Assembly: GCA_041946825.1 (NCBI GenBank)
Contig: JBHGBD010000045.1
Coordinates: forward strand, 1 to 32,841
Length of the DNA: 32,841 nt
Source: CAZTHM01 sp041946825
GTDB taxonomy: Bacteria; Acidobacteriota; Terriglobia; UBA7540
Direction of reading: 5' to 3'
This document shows, one piece after another, positions 1 to 6,139 of this stretch (its first letter is position 1; every line of letters begins with the position of its first letter). Made by a program: the position numbers and the translations under genes. A model generated the notes under the pieces. It did no database searches. It was not told the origin of the DNA and saw only the letters and a program-made list of their open reading frames with translations.

Positions 1-61
1 CTTCCTTTTCGATCTGCCGCGCTCTCTCGGCAGCGATTCTTTCCGCTCCTGTCTTTTTCAT
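1..61 (-). CDS. Partial phage hypothetical protein (N-terminus only)
   Basis: Only about 20 codons are inside the window, reading MKKTGAERIAAERARQIEKE from an ATG at 61. The start overlaps the stop codon of the preceding gene (58-60), a coupled arrangement usual in phage operons. The ERxRQIE-type opening is common at the start of small phage proteins that continue with a charged, acidic stretch. That resemblance is from memory and the diagnostic part of the protein is outside the window. Function unknown. Confidence 0.5.
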   Translation of the reverse strand, partial: MKKTGAERIAAERARQIEKE

Positions 62-306
62 CGTTGGATCTCCGTCTCGGATTTTTCCGGATGGCCCAGG
101 CACCCGCGTTCCGGGTCGAAGTGGTCGCAGATGCCAATGGGAATAAAACGCTTTCCTTTCGCCAGTTCCTGGAGCAGGGCCTCCTTGGCGTCGTCTTCGC
201 TCAAGGGCTCGCCGTCCTTGCTCTTGAGCATCCCGCGATAATCAGCGCGCTTGGCCGTCTTGAGAAAATGGATTACGTCGAGGGAAAGGTGAAATTGAAT
301 CGCCAT
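58..306 (-). CDS. Small phage hypothetical protein, 82 aa
   Basis: The start is placed at the ATG at 306 because a strong Shine-Dalgarno (GGAGG) lies just upstream and because this ATG directly follows the stop of the helicase-loader gene (309-311). The reading frame is open further upstream, but that would run deep into the loader gene. The protein opens MAIQFHLSLD, has a charged middle with a GEPLSEDDAKEALLQEL helix, and ends with a short segment containing two Cys (GICDHFDPERGCLG). No domain is recognised. Its position directly downstream of replication genes suggests an early accessory function. Confidence 0.65.
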   Translation of the reverse strand: MAIQFHLSLDVIHFLKTAKRADYRGMLKSKDGEPLSEDDAKEALLQELAKGKRFIPIGICDHFDPERGCLGHPEKSETEIQR

Positions 307-308
307 TA

Positions 309-932
309 TCACGCCTCCTTCGTTCCGAGAAGTTTCTGGACGCTTTCGCGGAGTTCCGGAGCGAGGTCCGCAACGCGCGCGGGCAGCGCCTTCAGTCCAT
401 CGGTCTGGTGAAAGCGGACATGGGCGGCCAGGAAATCGCGGCGCAGGAAAGGGAACCGTTCGAGCGAGCAATACTCGATGGCGAGTCGGCCGCCGCAAGC
501 GCGCACGGCGTAATCGGTCGCGGCGTCGAGCGCCGGCGGATAGATCAGTTTGCCGCGGCTGGCGAGGGGCCGTTCCAGGCCCTCGTCATCGCGCCACCAG
601 GTGTGAATCCGGCGCTGATAATTCTCCCAGGCGCGTTCCGCTTCGAGCGTGGCCTGGTCGGAACGGCTGGGTTTCGCGACCTCGAGAATCTCCGCGACTT
701 TGGGGAAGAACTTCGAGCTGCGCAGGAGCGTCAGGCAGGCGCGCTCGAGTTCGCCGGGGGAAAGATCGCACAGCGCGCGCGCGTAGATCTCGAAGAGTTC
801 CGGGCTCAGTTCCTGCCGGTAATGCTCTTGAAAAACCGCGAACCACTTAGCGAGTGAGGCGACGAACGCCGGCGGCAATGGCGTCGAGGCTGCGACGTTG
901 TCGGTCGGCGCTAGGGGAGTAGCCTGTTCCAT
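309..932 (-). CDS. Putative phage helicase loader (G39P/lambda-P-like role)
   Basis: 207 aa. Residues about 20-85 carry the pattern of the G39P-type helicase loader/inhibitor N-terminal domain: a hydrophobic helix ending in WFAVFQEHY, then ALCDLSPGELERACLTLL and a conserved SSKFFPKVAEILE segment. In phages such proteins bring the replicative helicase to the initiator. The ATG at 932 has a good Shine-Dalgarno (GAGGTGA) although it overlaps the initiator gene by 86 nt; a TTG at 878 would shorten the overlap. The gene directly follows the O-like initiator, the same order as lambda O-P. The assignment rests on motif pattern and position, and the C-terminal half is unrecognised. Confidence 0.6.
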   Translation of the reverse strand: MEQATPLAPTDNVAASTPLPPAFVASLAKWFAVFQEHYRQELSPELFEIYARALCDLSPGELERACLTLLRSSKFFPKVAEILEVAKPSRSDQATLEAERAWENYQRRIHTWWRDDEGLERPLASRGKLIYPPALDAATDYAVRACGGRLAIEYCSLERFPFLRRDFLAAHVRFHQTDGLKALPARVADLAPELRESVQKLLGTKEA

Positions 933-1614
933 TTCTCACCTCGAAAAGTCCCGCCCAACTGTTGAGCGTGGATTGATTGAGTACGAGCTCGGGATTCTGC
1001 CCGCGGTCGAGAAGCCGGGCGAGCTCTTGAACTGCCAGAACGCGAGTGGTGTCGTTGAGCGGCTTGCCGATCCGCTGCCGCATCTCCGCGAAGCGCCGCC
1101 AGGCTGTGCGGGGAATCCAGTCGGGCAAAATGTTTTCGAGTTCGGACGCAACGGCGACAAGGGGGGTAGGGGGGAGAAGTTCCGGGTCTCTTTTCTGGGT
1201 CTGTTCTTGGGTCGGGTGAAAAGTTTTCACCCCTTTTTCTCCTGATTTTTCACCCCCATCCGGCGAATTTTTCACCCCCTGGGGTGAAAGGTTTTCACCC
1301 CCCTGGGAGGGAAGTTTGGGGCTCGTTGGGGGTGAAAAGTTTTCACCCCTGCGGCGGCGTCCAGCGGAGACCTTGGGGAGAGTGTAGAGGTGCGTTCCAC
1401 AAGGTCCCTTGCCTCGCTCAATGACCAGCTCGCCGAGGCGTTCGAGCTCGGGCAGCACGTCCTTGACCCGCCGGGTGGTCACATGGGCGTGGCGGGCGAT
1501 GCGCTCGATCGAAGGCCAGGCGTTTTGACCCTCCGAGTCCGCATCGTTGGCGATGGCGATGAGAACAAGACGGGCGGTGTATTGCGCTTCCGAATTTTCA
1601 AAGACCCAGTTCAT
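847..1614 (-). CDS. Phage replication initiator, lambda-O-like (winged HTH plus helicase-interaction region)
   Basis: 255 aa from the ATG at 1614. Residues about 1-75 form a winged-helix domain (HTH_36 style): a Leu-rich first helix (TARLVLIAIANDAD), then WPSIERIARHAHVTTRRVKDVLPELERLGEL and a basic wing. Residues about 89-133 are a low-complexity linker rich in GE, SP and GVK words; its DNA is the iteron array. The C-terminal part (IPRTAWRRFAEMRQR, then NSWAGLFEV) matches the pattern of phage O-type proteins that contact the helicase loader. The frame is open up to an ATG at 1788, but that extension has no Shine-Dalgarno and does not look protein-like. In lambda, O binds iterons inside its own gene; the same is inferred here. 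Confidence 0.7.
   Translation of the reverse strand: MNWVFENSEAQYTARLVLIAIANDADSEGQNAWPSIERIARHAHVTTRRVKDVLPELERLGELVIERGKGPCGTHLYTLPKVSAGRRRRGENFSPPTSPKLPSQGGENLSPQGVKNSPDGGEKSGEKGVKTFHPTQEQTQKRDPELLPPTPLVAVASELENILPDWIPRTAWRRFAEMRQRIGKPLNDTTRVLAVQELARLLDRGQNPELVLNQSTLNSWAGLFEVRNGTGYSPSADRQRRSLDAIAAGVRRLTR
1214..1349 (+). repeat. Iteron-like array inside the initiator gene; candidate phage replication origin
   Basis: The core TTTTCACCCC occurs five times in the same orientation, starting at 1224, 1247, 1269, 1292 and 1340. The first four are spaced 22-23 bp, about two helical turns, and the last is 48 bp away, about double. At three sites an inverted copy faces the core. GGGTGAAAAGTTTTCACCC at 1214-1232 is a perfect 19-nt palindrome; 1281-1301 is a near-palindrome; 1329-1349 is a perfect 21-nt palindrome. 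The array is the linker of an O-like initiator, matching lambda ori in layout. Origin activity is inferred. Confidence 0.7.
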
Positions 1615-1784
1615 GGCAGCGACGCTCAAGGTAGAAAACCCCAGCAAAAATCGAGTTTTTTCTTTGGGCGGCGGCCCTCTAATCGAAACGGAAACGGAAG
1701 CCCGGAAATTTCGATTGCTGGCTAGCGCGAAGCCGGGACCGCCGTTACCCGTTCGGCTCCAGTGCCGGAAGGACCCGCGAAATG

Positions 1785-2075
1785 TCATGGGTCGCCCGGA
1801 TTCCCGTAGATGTCCTCATAAGTGAGCGGTCCGACGTCTTTCGGGAATTGCTGTGAGAGAAGCATGATAGCTCTGGCATTGTCCTCGCGCGGGGCGCACT
1901 CGCCTTTCAGCCATTGCCTGACGGCCCAGCGAGTCACGCCGATTGCCTTCTCGATGCCGTAGAGCCCATAGGCGCGCACCCAGGCGGTGAATCGTTTGCT
2001 CGGCCGCCAGCGCGGCACGCGCACGGATGGCCCGCGGTCCTGCACCGGTTTTAGATTCGAAGAGGCTTGTCCCAT
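1785..2075 (-). CDS. Small helix-turn-helix (XRE/Cro-like) DNA-binding protein
   Basis: 96 aa. After a basic, Pro-rich N-terminus, residues about 30-70 read as a Cro/XRE-like helix-turn-helix: YGLYGIEKAIGVTRWAVRQWL followed by KGECAPREDNARAIMLLS, with the Gly turn and a Trp in the recognition helix. Such proteins are usually phage repressors, Cro-like switches or regulators of replication genes. The stop of the preceding HTH gene (2080-2082) lies just upstream, so the two are probably co-translated. The gene is downstream of the candidate terminator and upstream of the initiator. Whether it is a repressor or an activator cannot be told from sequence. Confidence 0.65.
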   Translation of the reverse strand: MGQASSNLKPVQDRGPSVRVPRWRPSKRFTAWVRAYGLYGIEKAIGVTRWAVRQWLKGECAPREDNARAIMLLSQQFPKDVGPLTYEDIYGNPGDP

Positions 2076-2079
2076 GGCA

Positions 2080-2661
2080 TCAAGCGTGAGCGTGCTTTTC
2101 GGCGAGCAGGTTGATCAGTCCAGCCTTTTCCGTCGGCTCGAGCCCGTTCCAGATGGTATCGAGAATCTCCACTCGAATCGGCACGGTCTGGCCCGAGCCG
2201 TTCGGCGGAGGGCTTGCGTCGTGAAGATGAGCGGCCCGGTGCGCCGCGCCATTTTCCCGGCTTCGTTTGCGATTAGCCTCAAGGCCCAGGCGATGCAGAT
2301 GCGTCAGCACGGTCGCTGAGCTTATCCCCAAGGCTTTCCCGATCTCCTTGTCGTGCATCCCCTGAGCGTGCAAGGCCCGAAGGCGATCTTCGTCGATTGC
2401 TATTGCCCTTCTCATTTTCGTGTGCTCCTCGCTCATGGATTGGGTCAGTTGAGGGAAGAAGCGTGCCAGCTTAAGCTCCTCGCCGCGCAGGAACGCGCTG
2501 ACGCTTATCTCTCTCGCCTCCGGCCTGGTGCTCGGGTGAGGCAGCCCTTTGAAATGCCATCGGCAGACGGGTATCGGATCCCCGCCCTCGATCTCCGGTT
2601 CCAGGAAATGGTGATGCACCTGTTCCCGGCCTTCTTTGCGGCATGGCACGCAGAGGCTCAT
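2080..2661 (-). CDS. HTH protein with N-terminal Cys/His zinc-finger-like segment
   Basis: 193 aa. The first about 40 residues have CVPC, then two His (VHHHF), a single Cys (PVCRWH) and another His, a plausible zinc site like HNH or small phage zinc-finger proteins. Residues about 95-135 form a sigma-region-4/resolvase-like HTH: DEDRLRALHAQGMHDKEIG, then KALGISSATVLTHLHRLG. The tail is Pro/Ser rich and ends in a short helix. The start at 2661 keeps the Cys/His motif but has a weak ribosome site; an internal ATG near residue 76 would give an HTH-only protein. It is the first gene after the candidate terminator. Function beyond DNA binding is unknown. Confidence 0.55.
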   Translation of the reverse strand: MSLCVPCRKEGREQVHHHFLEPEIEGGDPIPVCRWHFKGLPHPSTRPEAREISVSAFLRGEELKLARFFPQLTQSMSEEHTKMRRAIAIDEDRLRALHAQGMHDKEIGKALGISSATVLTHLHRLGLEANRKRSRENGAAHRAAHLHDASPPPNGSGQTVPIRVEILDTIWNGLEPTEKAGLINLLAEKHAHA

Positions 2662-2669
2662 GGCATCTC

Positions 2670-2713
2670 AAAAAGTCCGGGGCCGGATCTCTCGCAAGGA
2701 TTCGCGGCCCCGG
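2670..2713 (-). terminator. Probable intrinsic terminator after phage parB
   Basis: On the minus strand, downstream of the ParB stop (2798), a 9-bp GC stem (CGGCCCCGG at 2705-2713 pairing with CCGGGGCCG at 2677-2685) is followed after two bases by five T residues (2674-2670). The loop of about 19 nt is longer than usual. It would partly separate the accessory/parB block from the HTH-initiator-loader block, so read-through or antitermination could set replication-gene levels. Confidence 0.5.
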
Positions 2714-2797
2714 GTTCCACAGTCCACTTGCTAAAACCCTTCTGTTGGAAGCGCCGAAGGTCGCGCCCCAGCCTTTATCCCGGCCGGGTCAGGAAGC

Positions 2798-4663
2798 CTA
2801 TTTCTTGCGCAGCTTGGCCGTCCTGGCCTTCTTCGCCGGCGATGCCTTCTTTGCCTTTGCCTGGGCGGCCGGCTTCTTCGCGGGCGCGGCCGTCTTGGCG
2901 GCCTTGGCTTTCTCCGCCGCCAGGCGCGCAGCGCGTTTTGCGTAGCTGATGCGCTTCTTTTCTGCCCATTCGGCGTGAACCTGGGCGGCGATCTTCTCGA
3001 TGGGCAGGCCGTAGGTTTTCGCCGCGAGCTGAATCTCCTTCCCATCCGAGAACTTCTCCGCCACGTCCACCGAGAGAGGCAGGTCGAGCAGGATGCGGAG
3101 GAGCATGTTCTGGTCCGCTTCGGCGATGACTTTATCGAGCGGAGAGATCGCCGGTGATTTCACGCCCCAGGACTTTTCCAGAAAAGCCCGCGCATCCTGA
3201 TAGATGTGCGCGGCGTGATAGGCCTCGCGCACCGCGAATCGCAGCGCCTCGACCGGCATGGTCGTCATCTGGTTCTGCTTTTTCTGCAGCGCGTCGTAGA
3301 GCGCGAACCGGACCGCCTGCTTCTCCCGCCGTTGCCAGAGCTTTTCGATCTGTTCCTTCCGCTCTTTATTCATCGCGCCTGGCTGGGCCTTGACCGCTTC
3401 GCGGCGATAGCTCGAACGCGATGGTCCGTGGACGGGGCATTTCAGTTCGCAGCAGACGAAGGCCGATTGCCCGAGCTGCGCCAGCTTTCCGGCGGCGATG
3501 ATCGCCGGGTGCGTGAACTCGCACGCGCCCTCCTTGCTCGGCTTCCAGCCCGTCTCGCCGCTGTATTCTGATGCGGTGATGATCTCTTTCTGGTTGCGCA
3601 GTGCCTGGCGGTCCTCCCAATCGAGATTCGCCGTCGCAATCTTGACCGCGCCGGGATGCTCGGCTAGGCGCGCCTTGACGAAGGCCTCGGCTTTCTTTTC
3701 GAAGCACGCCGCGTCCGTGCAAGTCATGGGCTTCAGATCGGGATAGAGCTGGGGATTTGACCCCGCGCGTTTCGGGCACGCGAGGCACGCGCCGGCTTCC
3801 GGGAGCAGGGAAGCGTCGTCTTTTTTCCAGGGCGCCTTATCGAGGTTGCGGTGGATGGCCGTCTGGATCCACTCGCCGAGATCGCGAACGGTCATCCGAT
3901 CTGGACTGTCGGCCGCCTCGGTAATTGTTTTGATGGCTTCTTTCTGAGCGGCCGGCTGGAGTCGCGCGATCTGCACCGCGTGGCCCGCCGTCATCTTGCC
4001 CTCGCTCAGCGCCCTCTGCGCCTCGGCGGTAAGATCGATGAGTTTCAATCGCTGGTAAACGTAGCTCGCCGATTTCCCGATCTTTTCCGCGACGCGCTGC
4101 ACTTCCGAGGCGCCCGCGGCCTTGTCGTTCCGAGCGGAGCGAGGAATCTGCTTTTCCTCTTCCCGCCAGAGCTCGATCAGCGCCCGATATCCCCGCGCCT
4201 CGTCGAGCGGCTTGACGTCTTCGCGCTGCAAGTTCTCCGTGATCTGGAGCTCGAGCGCCTCGCGATCAGAGAGTGTCCGCACGATCGCCGGCACGGTTTC
4301 TTTCCTCGCCAGCTTCGCCGCGCGGAAGCGCCGCGAGCCGACGACGATTTCAAATCCGCCGAAAGGTTTCCCGCTCCCGCCCGGCAGCGTCTCGCCGAGC
4401 GGCCGGACGATCAACGGCTCGAGCACGCCGACGTTCCGAATCGATTCCGCCAGCTCTTCGAGCCCCGCCTTGTCGAATTCCTTGCGCGGGTTGAGCTTCG
4501 ATTCCGCCAGGTCCGCGGTTGCAATCGTCTGCAATCCGCCCGCCTTCTTCGAATCTCCAATCTCCAATTTCAAATCCCCCGGCGGCCGCCCGCCTGGCGG
4601 CTTGCCTCCTGAATCCTGAATCCTGACTCCTGAATCCTGCCCTTCTGGCGCTGTCCCGTTCAT
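2798..4663 (-). CDS. Phage-type ParB/RepB/Spo0J family protein, 621 aa
   Basis: A ParB-like DNA-binding and CTP-switch family member, far longer than the chromosomal ParB in this window. Visible: ParB N-domain (residues about 45-150) with LNPRKEF, GVLEPLIVRP, the GSRRFRAA box (109-116) and TENLQRED (142-149); an HTH around 185-210 (VQRVAEKIGKSASYVYQRL); a Cys cluster (CLACPKRAG then CTDAACFEKK) typical of large phage ParB-like proteins; and a Lys/Ala/Pro tail (KKPAAQAKAKK repeated) resembling histone H1. Residues about 10-40 and 173-180 are encoded by repeat elements, so the N-terminus is partly repeat-derived. A later start cannot be excluded. No ParA partner is visible in the element. Role could be partition, transcription control or nucleoid-like binding. 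Confidence 0.8.
   Translation of the reverse strand: MNGTAPEGQDSGVRIQDSGGKPPGGRPPGDLKLEIGDSKKAGGLQTIATADLAESKLNPRKEFDKAGLEELAESIRNVGVLEPLIVRPLGETLPGGSGKPFGGFEIVVGSRRFRAAKLARKETVPAIVRTLSDREALELQITENLQREDVKPLDEARGYRALIELWREEEKQIPRSARNDKAAGASEVQRVAEKIGKSASYVYQRLKLIDLTAEAQRALSEGKMTAGHAVQIARLQPAAQKEAIKTITEAADSPDRMTVRDLGEWIQTAIHRNLDKAPWKKDDASLLPEAGACLACPKRAGSNPQLYPDLKPMTCTDAACFEKKAEAFVKARLAEHPGAVKIATANLDWEDRQALRNQKEIITASEYSGETGWKPSKEGACEFTHPAIIAAGKLAQLGQSAFVCCELKCPVHGPSRSSYRREAVKAQPGAMNKERKEQIEKLWQRREKQAVRFALYDALQKKQNQMTTMPVEALRFAVREAYHAAHIYQDARAFLEKSWGVKSPAISPLDKVIAEADQNMLLRILLDLPLSVDVAEKFSDGKEIQLAAKTYGLPIEKIAAQVHAEWAEKKRISYAKRAARLAAEKAKAAKTAAPAKKPAAQAKAKKASPAKKARTAKLRKK
4123..4150 (-). repeat. 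Fragment of palindromic intergenic repeat translated within phage parB
   Basis: The plus-strand sequence GTCGTTCCGAGCGGAGCGAG, followed by GAATCTGC, matches the pattern of the dispersed TCATCCTGAGC...AAGGATCTGC repeat present at 11552 and 18152 in this window. In the parB frame it encodes IPRSARND (residues 173-180), between the ENLQRED box and the HTH. It is in frame and causes no stop, so it reads as a tolerated insertion. Confidence 0.6.
4552..4641. repeat. Two heptad arrays inside the 5' end of phage parB
   Basis: At 4552-4579 the words AATCTCC, AATCTCC, AATTTCA, AATCCCC follow each other every 7 nt. At 4607-4641 the words TCCTGAA, TCCTGAA, TCCTGAC, TCCTGAA, TCCTGCC do the same. A GC-rich palindrome-like stretch lies between. 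Both are in the first 40 codons of parB, giving the unusual peptides SGVRIQDSGG and DLKLEIGDSK. Either the true start is downstream or repeats have been captured as coding sequence. Confidence 0.75.
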
Positions 4664-4693
4664 GCTTCCCCCTCCCCGAGATTTGAAATAAGG

Positions 4694-4996
4694 TTATCGA
4701 TCGCCCGCGCAGCCGTCGTTCTCGAAGGGAACGGGCGGCGGATCCGGCCACGACCGGGGTCGGGGCATTCCCGACCCGAAGCCGCTCATCTGCAAGATCC
4801 GCTCGACGTGCTCGCGGTATTCCTTATCGAGGCATTCGGCGCCGCAAATGGCGAAATCGAAATCGCCCAGCGCCGCATCGCGGAAATCGCGAAAGCTAAA
4901 AACCGGCCCGTCGATCTTGACGATCCACCAGCGGTTGACGGAGCCCTTCGCTCGATTACATCGCTTGCATTTGTATTCCGTCGCCGGGATGACCAT
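4694..4996 (-). CDS. Phage hypothetical protein with Cys-pair zinc-ribbon signature, 100 aa
   Basis: The ATG at 4996 has a clear Shine-Dalgarno (GAGGAGA). The N-terminal part has YKCKRCNRAKG, a zinc-knuckle-like CxxC, followed by aromatic, hydrophobic strands (NRWWIVKIDG) and a second Cys pair (ICGAEC), so four Cys could form one zinc site. A helix (DKEYREHVERIL) follows and the tail is Pro-rich. The spacing fits a small nucleic-acid-binding ribbon, but no family was recognised. The gene sits 30 nt upstream of parB in the same direction and is probably co-transcribed. Confidence 0.65.
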   Translation of the reverse strand: MVIPATEYKCKRCNRAKGSVNRWWIVKIDGPVFSFRDFRDAALGDFDFAICGAECLDKEYREHVERILQMSGFGSGMPRPRSWPDPPPVPFENDGCAGDR

Positions 4997-5005
4997 ACAT
5001 TCTCC

Positions 5006-5176
5006 TCAGTCAATTCGCAGCGCATCGCGGCGCTCCAGGCGATACCAGCGCCGATACGCCTGCATCCAGGGCGAGCCGCCTTTCGGCGAAGCCGCGAGGG
5101 GAGCGATGTCGAGGGCTTTCCGCAGCCGCGAATTTTCGCCCGCCAGGCGGCGCACCGCCAGCTCCGGCGAGGTCAT
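5006..5176 (-). CDS. Small phage hypothetical protein, 56 aa
   Basis: The chosen ATG at 5176 gives MTSPELAVRRLAGENSRLRKALDIAPLAA, a short amphipathic, coiled-coil-like helix with Leu and charged residues, then a Trp/Tyr/Arg-rich tail (MQAYRRWYRLERRD). An ATG at 5230, right after the stop of the upstream gene, would add 18 residues. Those codons are mostly a heptad repeat (5193-5220), so the extension looks repeat-derived. No family recognised. A coiled-coil adaptor or small DNA-binding protein is possible. Confidence 0.45.
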   Translation of the reverse strand: MTSPELAVRRLAGENSRLRKALDIAPLAASPKGGSPWMQAYRRWYRLERRDALRID

Positions 5177-5192
5177 GCGGCTTTTCCGTGGC

Positions 5193-5220
5193 CTCTGTGC
5201 TTCTCTTCCTGTTCTCTGTG
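5193..5220. repeat. Heptad array, CTCTGTG type
   Basis: Four 7-nt words follow in phase: CTCTGTG, CTTCTCT, TCCTGTT, CTCTGTG. The identical first and last words are 21 nt apart. It lies at the 5' end of the 5006-5176 gene, within its possible N-terminal extension. Confidence 0.55.
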
Positions 5221-5234
5221 TTGAAATCATTTCC

Positions 5235-5504
5235 TCACCAGAGAATCGCCGCCGCGCCGACCGCGCCGAAAACGCATGCCGCGAATTCCGGCCCGGTAGG
5301 GAATCGCCCGATCGCCAGGCCGAACGCCCCGACCGCGAAGTTGAAGATCATGACGAGCGCCACGGCCCGGCGAAGCCTCCGCCGGCGTTCATCGCGAGTC
5401 CATTCCGCCCGCTGCGCCGCCCGCCGGGCGTCAACCGCGGCGATCTCCTTGAGGAGAAATTTCTCTTCATATTCTTCCGCCAGCATCGCAGTCGCTTTTT
5501 TCAT
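5235..5504 (-). CDS. Small phage membrane protein, 89 aa, two predicted TM helices
   Basis: The N-terminal half is a charged helix (MKKATAMLAEEYEEKFLLKE, then RRAAQRAEWTRDERRRRLRR). The C-terminal half holds two hydrophobic segments, AVALVMIFNFAVGAFGLAIG and FAACVFGAVGAAAILW, separated by a short GRFPTGP turn. The Arg cluster before the first helix suggests a cytoplasmic N-terminus. The ribosome-binding sequence is supplied by a heptad array immediately upstream (AGGAG within the repeat words). No family recognised. The helix-hairpin layout could suit a superinfection-exclusion or holin-like protein, but an early-region location argues against lysis. Confidence 0.6.
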   Translation of the reverse strand: MKKATAMLAEEYEEKFLLKEIAAVDARRAAQRAEWTRDERRRRLRRAVALVMIFNFAVGAFGLAIGRFPTGPEFAACVFGAVGAAAILW

Positions 5505-5538
5505 CCTGACTCCTGGCTCCTAAATCCTGAATCCTGCT
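5504..5538. repeat. Heptad array, TCCTGAN type, filling an intergenic gap
   Basis: Five consecutive words (TCCTGAC, TCCTGGC, TCCTAAA, TCCTGAA, TCCTGCT) fill the whole gap between the gene ending at 5539 and the ATG at 5504. On the minus strand they read as AGGAG/AGGAT repeats, so the array doubles as Shine-Dalgarno for the downstream gene. The same word type occurs at 4607-4641. Confidence 0.75.
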
Positions 5539-5862
5539 CTATTCATCTTTCCCCGCCGCCGCCATCTTGCCGTCGAAGCTGCCGAAGGTGATTCGGGCCT
5601 GCTGTCGAGGCATCGGCGCGAGCTCGAATTCCCGCCGCCGGCGCGCTTCCTGCTCTTCCGCCGTGCGATATTTCCCGAGCTCCTGCTCGAGCTCCTCGAT
5701 CGCCTGGATCGCCAGGCCGACCCCTTGCTCCTCGATCGCGCCCAGCAGCGCTCGCACGTCCTCGGCGTAATTCGCGCGCGCGTTCACCTTCTCCTGCGTC
5801 GTGCCTTCCTCGGCCTCGCGCAGCCGCCGCTTGATCTGCCAGATTTGGTCCTGCGTGAGCAT
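5539..5862 (-). CDS. Phage hypothetical protein, helical, 107 aa
   Basis: The protein is strongly helical and charged: QDQIWQIKRRLREAEEG, then ARANYAEDVRALLGAIEEQG and IQAIEELEQELGKYRTAEEQ, followed by a Pro-containing tail. The middle has coiled-coil-like heptads. Its ATG (5862) directly follows the TGA of the upstream gene, so the two are translationally coupled. No domain recognised. It could be a small scaffold or a modulator of host proteins. Confidence 0.6.
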   Translation of the reverse strand: MLTQDQIWQIKRRLREAEEGTTQEKVNARANYAEDVRALLGAIEEQGVGLAIQAIEELEQELGKYRTAEEQEARRRREFELAPMPRQQARITFGSFDGKMAAAGKDE

Positions 5863-6138
5863 TCACCGCGCGTTCCCTGCGAGCGATCCCCAATTGACCC
5901 GCCGCGAGCGTTTCTGCATGGCATTGTGTTTGCGGTTTTCGGCTTTCTGCCTTCGAGCCTTCCCGGAATGCGCCCGGCGGTGAAGATATCGGCACTTTCG
6001 GGGCCGGATCGATTCGGGAGATGGCGCCGTCTCGGGGAGGGTAGGGTCCGGGAGGAATTCGCGTCCGTGCGGCTCCGGGTGATGCAGCGCCCCGACCAGC
6101 GCCCTCCCGATCTTCGCCGCTCGTTCGCGAATCCCCAT
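5863..6138 (-). CDS. Basic phage hypothetical protein, 91 aa
   Basis: The product is very basic and rich in His and Arg (GALHHPEPHGREF, PRKCRYLHRRAHSGKARRQK). Its C-terminal third is partly encoded by a heptad array (5928-5955), giving the low-complexity stretch KARRQKAENRKHNAMQKRSRR. It fits exactly between its neighbours, with TGA-ATG contact to the next gene and a 1-nt gap from the previous stop, which supports translation. The composition suggests nucleic-acid binding. No family recognised. Confidence 0.5.
   Translation of the reverse strand: MGIRERAAKIGRALVGALHHPEPHGREFLPDPTLPETAPSPESIRPRKCRYLHRRAHSGKARRQKAENRKHNAMQKRSRRVNWGSLAGNAR
5928..5955. repeat. Heptad array inside a phage coding gene
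   Basis: Words GTTTGCG, GTTTTCG, GCTTTCT, GCCTTCG follow in strict 7-nt phase, and the following bases continue similarly (AGCCTTC). The array lies in the 3' part of the 5863-6138 gene. The period is not a multiple of 3, so the translated peptide is not itself repetitive. Confidence 0.5.
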
Positions 6139-6139
6139 C

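Noticed and set aside
847..1788. Longer initiator starting at 1788
   Set aside because: The extra 58 codons have no ribosome site and no protein-like pattern; the HTH begins right after the ATG at 1614.
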